From JAHEEL01 sp963715255 (GTDB taxonomy: Bacteria > Actinomycetota > Acidimicrobiia > Spongiisociales > UBA5794): a stretch of 64,000 bases of DNA. This document shows, one piece after another, positions 61,600-64,000 of the stretch. The DNA is taken from the NCBI GenBank assembly GCA_963715255.1, contig CAVQRN010000004.1, positions 248,001-312,000 of the forward strand. Direction: 5' to 3'. Positions within the stretch are counted from its first letter, which is position 1, and each line of letters starts with the position of its first letter. The notes under the pieces were generated by a model that saw nothing but the letters and a program-made list of their open reading frames with translations, was not told the origin of the DNA and did no database searches. The position numbers were made by a program, and so were the translations under genes.

Positions 61600-62514
61600 C
61601 GTGCGCCGCCACCACAGGGCACCTATTCCGATTGCCAGGGCAGCGAAGCCTACGACGGCGCTGATCAGGACATAGCCGTCGAGGAGGGCGTTCCAGATGG
61701 CGTCGGCTGCGGCTCGGTCGATATCGCTCTCGATGGTGGTTCCCGCAGCGTTGATGGCGCCGCGGAGCACTGCGAGGCTGAGGAGGATCGTGATGGCAGA
61801 TCCGAAGCCGAACCATTGGACCGGCCTCAACCGGTCGCGATCGACGAAGACGGCGATCCCGATCAGGATCAGCGCCGCGAGCGGAAAGACCCACACTGCG
61901 GTGTGAAACACGCCCACAACTGTGCGCGGGGCCGCGAGCAAGTCGGCCTGGATCAGAACGACCTCGCCGAGGGAGGTCTCGATATCGGCGAAGAGATCGA
62001 CGCCGCGTTCTTCGAGACGGTCGAGCACGAGTCCGGCAGCGCCGTCGAGATCGATTCCGACATATCCGCTCTCGGTCGTGGCGATGTCACCTTCGAGGAC
62101 TCCGATGAATGCCGTATGCGTTGCTCTGAGCCCGGTCGTCCACACCTTCGTGAACGCGTCGGATTCGACGAGTTCCTTCGTCGTCTCGAAGACGAACTCC
62201 TGTGTGAACTCCACGAGCTTCGGCGCGAGGAATCCGAGTTGGTCTGGGAGTGCGTCGGCCACACGCTGCTCGATCGCCGTGCCTTGCTCGAGCGCCTCGG
62301 CCGCGTGCACAGCGATCGCGGTCGAGATGGCCGGATCCTTCGGGAGGGGAGCGAGGCTCTCGACGAAGTTGTCGGTGTCGAATATCCGGTCGTGCAGCCA
62401 GTACGTATCGACCGAGATCGACACCAGGATGGCGGCGATCACGGCGAGGGTGATCCCGATGAAGGCTGAGGTCCTGCCTCGTCGTTCGGTCTGCCCTCGG
62501 AGACCTTCGGTCAT
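61516..62514 (-). CDS. Membrane protein of unknown function with a repeat-encoded C-terminal tail
   Basis: The product is 332 aa. I do not recognise a named family. There is an N-terminal helix (AFIGITLAVIAAILVSISVD) and a large extracytoplasmic region rich in short helices (about 40-200). Three helices follow near the C-terminus (VWVFPLAALILIGIAVFV, ITILLSLAVL, ALAIGIGALWW). The last 24 residues are ATSHQPP/ATSHQPL heptads, encoded by 7-nt GGCTGGT units read in reverse. The real gene probably ended near WWRRT before the array arose. The start ATG 62514 follows GGGGGAT. Confidence 0.65.
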   Translation of the reverse strand: MTEGLRGQTERRGRTSAFIGITLAVIAAILVSISVDTYWLHDRIFDTDNFVESLAPLPKDPAISTAIAVHAAEALEQGTAIEQRVADALPDQLGFLAPKLVEFTQEFVFETTKELVESDAFTKVWTTGLRATHTAFIGVLEGDIATTESGYVGIDLDGAAGLVLDRLEERGVDLFADIETSLGEVVLIQADLLAAPRTVVGVFHTAVWVFPLAALILIGIAVFVDRDRLRPVQWFGFGSAITILLSLAVLRGAINAAGTTIESDIDRAAADAIWNALLDGYVLISAVVGFAALAIGIGALWWRRTSPATSHQPPATSHQPLATSHQPLATSH

Positions 62515-62535
62515 CGATATCCCCCGGTGGTTCCG

Positions 62536-62997
62536 CTAGCCGATCTGGCCAAGCGCCGTGACATACTCTTCGAACTCGCGCGGCGTGCCGAGAGAACCGC
62601 TATCGACGATGGAGCGGACGAGTCCGTCTTCATCGAGGACGAACGTCATGCGGTTCGCCCCACCGACGGCATCGTTGAACGCTCCGTAGGCGGTGGCCAC
62701 GACGCCGTGTGGCCAGAAATCGGAGAGGACGGGGAAGGTGAAGCCGTTCTCGTCGGACCACTTCTTTGCCACGGGCACCGCGTGGCACGTGATGATGACG
62801 ACATTGGCATCGAGATCGGCGAGCGTCGCCAGCTGATCGCGGATTGCGCAGCCCTCGTTGTCGCAGTAGCCGGTGAACGGGAACGGGATGAAGACGATCA
62901 GGCTCTTCTTGCCCTTGAGATCATCGAGGGTGACCGTGTTCTTGTCCTGGTCGGTGAGAGAGAAGGTGGGAGCGGCGGATCCGACGGCGACCGACAT
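62536..62997 (-). CDS. Peroxiredoxin (AhpE/BCP-like)
   Basis: A 153-aa thiol peroxidase that reduces hydroperoxides. The peroxidatic cysteine is C45 in FPFTGYCDNEGC, with a second cysteine at C50. ATFSLTDQ-like opening, LIVFIPF and FPVLSDFWPHG fit the AhpE/BCP branch of the AhpC/TSA family. The T-x2-C arrangement is kept as TGYC. ATG 62997 follows AAGGAG. The reductant is unknown. Confidence 0.9.
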   Translation of the reverse strand: MSVAVGSAAPTFSLTDQDKNTVTLDDLKGKKSLIVFIPFPFTGYCDNEGCAIRDQLATLADLDANVVIITCHAVPVAKKWSDENGFTFPVLSDFWPHGVVATAYGAFNDAVGGANRMTFVLDEDGLVRSIVDSGSLGTPREFEEYVTALGQIG

Positions 62998-63037
62998 TGG
63001 AGATTCTCCTTGAGTTGTGCACTACGAAACCTACTGC

Positions 63038-63123
63038 AATGAGTAGAGCAGTAGAGCAGTAGAGCAGTAGAGCAGTAGAGCAGTAGAGCACCGGTACCCG
63101 GCTACTCGGCTACTCCGCTACCC
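63038..63123. repeat. GTAGAGCA array with inverted CTACTCGG arm
   Basis: Six 8-nt GTAGAGCA units (63042-63090) face CTACTCGG and CTACTCCG units (63102-63122). The arms differ in the variable four bases, so they pair only at the CTAC/GTAG core. Confidence 0.9.
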
Positions 63124-63137
63124 AGCCACCCACATAC

Positions 63138-64000
63138 TCAAATCTCGAAGATGTCCATCAACACTCGCGCTGCCCAGCCCACCGGATCCGTCAACTCGGC
63201 CAGGTGCGGGAGGTTCTCGGGCTCTTCCCACACACGCTCGAGAGCAGACTCGCCCCACCGTTGCTCGACTTCGGAGCAGAACGCGGCGGCGTCGCCGGCT
63301 CGATGCCGCTGAAGCTCGAGACCGATCACCTGTTGGAGCGACTGCTCGGTCTGGTCGGGCTCGGATCGGCGGCGGGCGTTCGCCGCCTCGATTCGATCGA
63401 GATCCGGCAGAACATCGGCCCCGGCCTTGCGGACCAGGTAGTCGCCGTAGCCTTCGATGTACGCGGTGAACGATTGGATCGACGCGAGGCGCTCCGGATC
63501 CGACGTGCCCTTCAAGAGAGCGGGAGCCGAGGCTCCTTCTTCGCCGAGCAGTTCACGGATCCGATCCGGGTCTTCGAGCGCACCGATCTGGCCCATAACA
63601 TCGGATAGATCGAGTTCGACGGTCTCGTAGAAGGCCGCGACCACGGATACGAAGTGGCCCCGAAGCCACTCGATCTTCATGAGCCGATGGAAGAGCATCT
63701 CATGAAGTGCGGCCCACAACCGGACCTGGCGCGGATCGACCGCCGCCTCGAACGCGAATGCCTCGACGTTCGGAACAATCAGATACGGCTGATCGCGGTC
63801 GACAGCCGGGATCCCGGTGTCGAACTGACCCAGGACACGGTGAGCCATGAACCCGACCATCGTGCCGGCCTGCATGCCGAGAAGCGCCGGACCGAGGGGC
63901 TGGAGTATCGCTCCCATCTGGCCAAACGATTCGGCGCCCGGGAGCTGTCCGAAGCCACCGGTGAGTTTGTCTCCGAGGGGCTCGATGAGGATGCGGAAGG
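63138..64000 (-). CDS. Zinc-dependent metalloprotease family (DUF2342-type), 5' end missing
   Basis: The frame is open to the window edge, so the N-terminus lies beyond base 64000. The visible 287 aa resemble the actinobacterial family annotated as zinc-dependent metalloprotease, once called F420-biosynthesis-associated. GFMAHRVLGQFDTGIP and YLIVPNVEAFA are recognisable, as is DPRQVRLWAALHE. The zincin-like stretch reads HEMLFH rather than the HExxH pattern, so catalytic competence is uncertain. A helical region precedes the C-terminus. A C-terminal ATG at 63917 is internal. Confidence 0.8.
   Translation of the reverse strand, partial: FRILIEPLGDKLTGGFGQLPGAESFGQMGAILQPLGPALLGMQAGTMVGFMAHRVLGQFDTGIPAVDRDQPYLIVPNVEAFAFEAAVDPRQVRLWAALHEMLFHRLMKIEWLRGHFVSVVAAFYETVELDLSDVMGQIGALEDPDRIRELLGEEGASAPALLKGTSDPERLASIQSFTAYIEGYGDYLVRKAGADVLPDLDRIEAANARRRSEPDQTEQSLQQVIGLELQRHRAGDAAAFCSEVEQRWGESALERVWEEPENLPHLAELTDPVGWAARVLMDIFEI

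Overview
The window is 64 kb of GC-rich bacterial DNA from one chromosome, with short intergenic gaps. WhiB, GuaB3, a DUF2342-type zinc metalloprotease, an SCP2 protein, a BTAD regulator and a Streptomyces-like 11-nt PHO box point to Actinomycetota. An uncultured deep lineage such as Acidimicrobiia is my guess, not shown by the sequence. I found no rRNA, tRNA, insertion sequence, prophage or CRISPR array.

Layout: (1) 0-9 kb is a plus-strand run with glmS (5' end cut off), acpS, alr, a P1-family peptidase, a family 4 uracil-DNA glycosylase, the t6A genes tsaE-tsaB-rimI-tsaD and an M50 protease. From alr onward most genes overlap at their start and stop codons. (2) 9-11 kb is groES-groEL behind a CIRCE operator. 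(3) 11-22 kb holds a divergent GNAT/Nudix pair, an aromatic-type amino-acid decarboxylase, nnr, a PCuAC lipoprotein, cimA on the minus strand with an isoleucine/threonine leader peptide and attenuator, trpS, guaB3 and guaA. (4) 22-35 kb holds an orphan CheA-type hybrid kinase, pcrA, a nitronate monooxygenase, a free-standing B12-binding domain, sucCD, an amino-acid racemase, purH, folD and icd. (5) 35-48 kb holds a giant BTAD-STAND NTPase-WD40 regulator, a lipoprotein, mdh, a membrane protein, HU, an SCP2 protein, sdhCAB on the minus strand and whiB. (6) 48-53 kb holds a membrane-anchored protein of unknown function, tatA, an ECF sigma/anti-sigma/RseB-like operon and an acyl-CoA dehydrogenase. 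(7) 53-61 kb is a phosphate regulon: pstSCAB-phoU-nptA-phoU2 on the minus strand, divergent from a SenX3/RegX3-type two-component system, with a PHO box between them. (8) 61-64 kb holds a membrane protein, a peroxiredoxin and a truncated metalloprotease.

Three features of the whole window stand out. First, about twelve intergenic gaps carry tandem arrays of 7- or 8-nt units (GTAG plus 3-4 nt, or CCACAGG, GGCTGGT and CTGACAG types). Many are arranged as two inverted arms, start exactly at stop codons and put stop codons in every frame. Second, many operon-head genes have a TANNNT-like -10 hexamer ending only 6-9 nt before the start codon, which implies leaderless or nearly leaderless mRNAs. 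Third, nine single-base frame breaks occur in otherwise well-conserved genes, three of them at the same 9-mer, which looks more like consensus error than gene decay. Central metabolism (TCA genes mdh, icd, sucCD and sdhCAB), purine synthesis (purH, guaA, guaB3) and isoleucine supply through citramalate indicate an aerobic, largely prototrophic heterotroph.
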